Shown piece by piece: positions 12,895-14,478 of a stretch of 14,478 nt of DNA. This DNA is from Candidatus Woesearchaeota archaeon (GTDB lineage: Archaea > Nanobdellota > Nanobdellia > Woesearchaeales > JABIAG01): positions 1-14,478 of the forward strand of contig JAHWHN010000021.1 in assembly GCA_019323235.1 (NCBI GenBank), in the 5' to 3' direction. Under the pieces are notes generated by a model, which was not told the DNA's origin, did no database searches, and saw nothing but the letters and a program-made list of their open reading frames with translations. Numbering within the stretch: position 1 is the stretch's first letter; every line of letters begins with the position of its first letter. The translations under genes were made by a program, and so were the position numbers.

Positions 12895-12905
12895 CCTTTA
12901 TAAAA
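12895..12905 (-). promoter_or_regulatory. TATA box of lonB
   Basis: TTTTATAAAGG on the minus strand (TTTATAA at 12904-12898) lies 30 bases before the lonB ATG. Its divergent partner for trm1 is 26 bases further on, so the two promoters share an 86-base intergenic region. Confidence 0.6.
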
Positions 12906-12930
12906 TTTATCTAGAATTTTAAGAAAAAGA

Positions 12931-12937
12931 TTTATAA
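12931..12937 (+). promoter_or_regulatory. TATA box of trm1
   Basis: TTTATAA begins 30 bases before the trm1 ATG at 12961 and is preceded by a purine-rich run (AAGAAAAAGA), which resembles the archaeal TFB-recognition element. This predicts a leaderless mRNA. Confidence 0.65.
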
Positions 12938-12960
12938 CTAATTCTAATTAACAATACAAT

Positions 12961-14022
12961 ATGAATACTATGCAAGAAGGAAATGTTTTATTAAAAGTAT
13001 TTAATGAAGATAAAAAGAGTAAAATTTCAAAAGAACTTCCAGTATTTTATAATCCTGTTATGAAGTTAAATAGAGACATTTCTATATTATTATTGAATTC
13101 ATTGAAAAAAGATTTATTTCAAATTGCTCTTCCTATGGCAGGAAGTGGAGTAAGAGGAATTAGATTCATACAAGAATTAAATGAAGAAAAAATTAAATTT
13201 ATTGCATTTAATGACATTTCTGAAGAATCTGTTAATTTAATAAAAGATAATCTTAAGTTAAATAATTTAAAATGGAAAAAATTGAAAAAATTAGGATTGT
13301 TAGATATTAGTCAATATGATGCTAATGAATTCTTATTATCATCAAGAGGTTTTGATTATATTGATTTAGATCCTTTCGGTCCGCCAATTCAGTTTTTAGA
13401 TGCTAGTGTGAAAAGATTAGCAAGAGATAGTATTTTAGCAGTAACTGCAACAGATACTTCAGCATTATCTGGAACTTATCCTAAAGCTTGTAAAAGAAAA
13501 TACTGGGCAATTCCAAGAAGAGATTCTTTAATGCATGAAACTGGATTAAGAATATTAGCTAGACGTGTTCAATTAATTGGACTTTCTCAAGATAAAGCTT
13601 TGATTCCAATATTTTCTTATTCTAAAGATCACTACATGAGAATTTTCTTTAGATGTGAAAAGTCAAAAGAAAAATGTGATGAGATTTTCAAAAACTTTGG
13701 TATGTTTAATGATGCTGGCCCAATGTGGTTGGGACAATTATGGGATTCTGATTTATGTAAAGATATGAAAGATAATAATGAGGAAGAAAGAAATCAAAAA
13801 TTATTAGATATAATTTATGAAGAATCTAAAATTAATACTTTAGGTTTTTATAACATTCATGAGATTTGTAAAAATGAAAGAATTGATATTCCAAGATTTG
13901 ACAAGTTAATTGAAGTTTTGAATTCTAAAAAGTACAAAGCTTGTAGAACACATATTTCTGATAAAAGTATAAGAAGTGATGTAAACAAAGAAGATTTAAT
14001 TAAAATATTAAAATCATTTTAA
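12961..14022 (+). CDS. trm1: tRNA (guanine26-N2)-dimethyltransferase Trm1, short form
   Basis: Trm1 uses SAM to make N2,N2-dimethylguanosine at G26, between the D and anticodon stems of tRNA. In the 353-residue product an N-terminal EGNVLLKV and VFYNPVMKLNRDIS motif leads into the SAM-binding loop GSGVRGIR (61-68), acidic FNDIS (83-87), and the catalytic DLDPFGPP (135-142). The family block TATDTSALSGTYPKACKRKYWA and the later SYSKDHYMRIFFR follow, and the C-terminal domain ends with CRTHISDKSIRSDV. The usual cysteine-rich, zinc-binding stretch before AGPMWLGQLW is missing: only about 25 residues separate the two. The leaderless start at the ATG is supported by a TATA box; a second ATG three codons on is possible. 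Confidence 0.94.
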   Translation: MNTMQEGNVLLKVFNEDKKSKISKELPVFYNPVMKLNRDISILLLNSLKKDLFQIALPMAGSGVRGIRFIQELNEEKIKFIAFNDISEESVNLIKDNLKLNNLKWKKLKKLGLLDISQYDANEFLLSSRGFDYIDLDPFGPPIQFLDASVKRLARDSILAVTATDTSALSGTYPKACKRKYWAIPRRDSLMHETGLRILARRVQLIGLSQDKALIPIFSYSKDHYMRIFFRCEKSKEKCDEIFKNFGMFNDAGPMWLGQLWDSDLCKDMKDNNEEERNQKLLDIIYEESKINTLGFYNIHEICKNERIDIPRFDKLIEVLNSKKYKACRTHISDKSIRSDVNKEDLIKILKSF

Positions 14023-14033
14023 CAATCAAAAAG

Positions 14034-14040
14034 TTTATAT
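14034..14040 (+). promoter_or_regulatory. TATA box of the MFS gene
   Basis: TTTATAT begins 31 bases before the GTG at 14065, in the 42-base gap after trm1. The spacing equals that of the other leaderless genes and supports GTG as the start. Confidence 0.55.
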
Positions 14041-14064
14041 CTTTAAACATTAAAAAAAGCGTTC

Positions 14065-14478
14065 GTGAATAAAGTTAAACAAAACTATAAATCAAACATT
14101 TGGAAATACTACTTATATATGTCACTTGGTAAGATTGAGCTAAGTGTTTCAGTAATTACTTTATTCTTTTTGTTTAATGGGCTTTCAATGACACAAACTA
14201 TGATTCTTGAAAGTATCTTTGCCATATCATTATTGGTCATGGAAATACCTTCAGGAACTTTTGCAGATAAAATTGGAAGGAAATGGTCTTTAGCACTTTC
14301 TAGTTTATCTTTTTCAATTGGTTCTTTTATCTTTGCAATAGGTAGTAATTTTTGGATATTCATTTTTGCACAAATACTTGATGCTGGCTCATGGGCTTTG
14401 AGAAGTGGGGCAGATTCTGCATTCATATATGATTCTCTAAAAGAAGATAAAAGAAGTAAAGATTTTGTAAAAATAATG
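14065..14478 (+). CDS. Major facilitator superfamily transporter, N-terminal part (cut by window end)
   Basis: The frame is open from GTG 14065 to the last base, giving 138 residues of what should be a roughly 400-residue, 12-helix membrane transporter. Four hydrophobic segments are visible at about 22-40, 46-64, 73-93 and 95-113. Between the second and third lies MFS motif A as EIPSGTFADKIGRK (60-73). SGADSAFIYDSL (114-125) after helix four is typical of MFS drug or sugar exporters of the type annotated as generic MFS proteins. The substrate cannot be told. The start is supported by a TATA box 31 bases upstream and no leader. An opposite-strand reading frame here is a shadow. Confidence 0.85.
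   Translation, partial: MNKVKQNYKSNIWKYYLYMSLGKIELSVSVITLFFLFNGLSMTQTMILESIFAISLLVMEIPSGTFADKIGRKWSLALSSLSFSIGSFIFAIGSNFWIFIFAQILDAGSWALRSGADSAFIYDSLKEDKRSKDFVKIM

Noticed and set aside
14109..14426. 105-codon minus-strand frame at the window end
   Set aside because: It lies opposite the open MFS frame that has motif A, transmembrane helices and a TATA box; the antisense product has no such features.
1..14478. CRISPR arrays, insertion sequences, integrase sites or other mobile DNA
   Set aside because: No spaced direct repeats, transposase-like frames or attachment-like duplications were seen; gene order and base composition are even throughout.

Overview
The window is AT-rich archaeal DNA. 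A split RNA polymerase large-subunit operon with RpoH, L30e, archaeal NusA and archaeal S12 and S7 settles the domain. LonB with an intramembrane insertion, a wybutosine gene (Tyw3), a tRNA G26 methyltransferase (Trm1) and TATA promoters agree with this. Low GC, compact spacing, divergent core proteins and a 'CGNGVC'-type cysteine cluster on a small lipoprotein suggest a DPANN-type lineage such as Woesearchaeota or Pacearchaeota. That placement is inference.

Layout. 57-653 (+) is tyw3. It meets a small lipoprotein gene (650-1453, -) tail to tail, with shared stop codons. From 10634 down to 1550 on the minus strand runs rpoH, rpoB'' , rpoB', rpoA', rpoA'', rpl30e, nusA, rps12, rps7, mostly with overlaps or gaps of a few bases. 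It ends in a hairpin plus T7 terminator. EF-1alpha and S10, which often follow S7 in archaea, are absent. Upstream on the same strand lie tRNA-Lys(UUU), tRNA-Asp(GUC) and lonB. lonB diverges from trm1 (12961-14022, +), and a truncated MFS transporter gene (14065 to the window end, +) follows.

Expression logic. Two start modes are visible. The first genes of transcription units (tyw3, the lipoprotein gene, rps12, lonB, trm1, the MFS gene) have a TATA box about 28-31 bases before the start codon and no leader, so their mRNAs should be leaderless. Most operon-internal genes have GAGG-type Shine-Dalgarno sites and overlap or couple to the preceding stop. Both tRNA promoters and the rps12 promoter share a 14-base pattern, CAACC-NN-TWTAAAT. 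The 67-base rpoA''-rpl30e gap can fold into a nested stem-loop that places the L30e ribosome-binding site in a bulge.

No wholly new multi-gene system is evident; this is core information-processing DNA. The points worth following are the shared promoter motif, the possible L30e leader element, substitutions in the RNA polymerase bridge helix and trigger loop, and a Trm1 that lacks the usual cysteine-rich segment.
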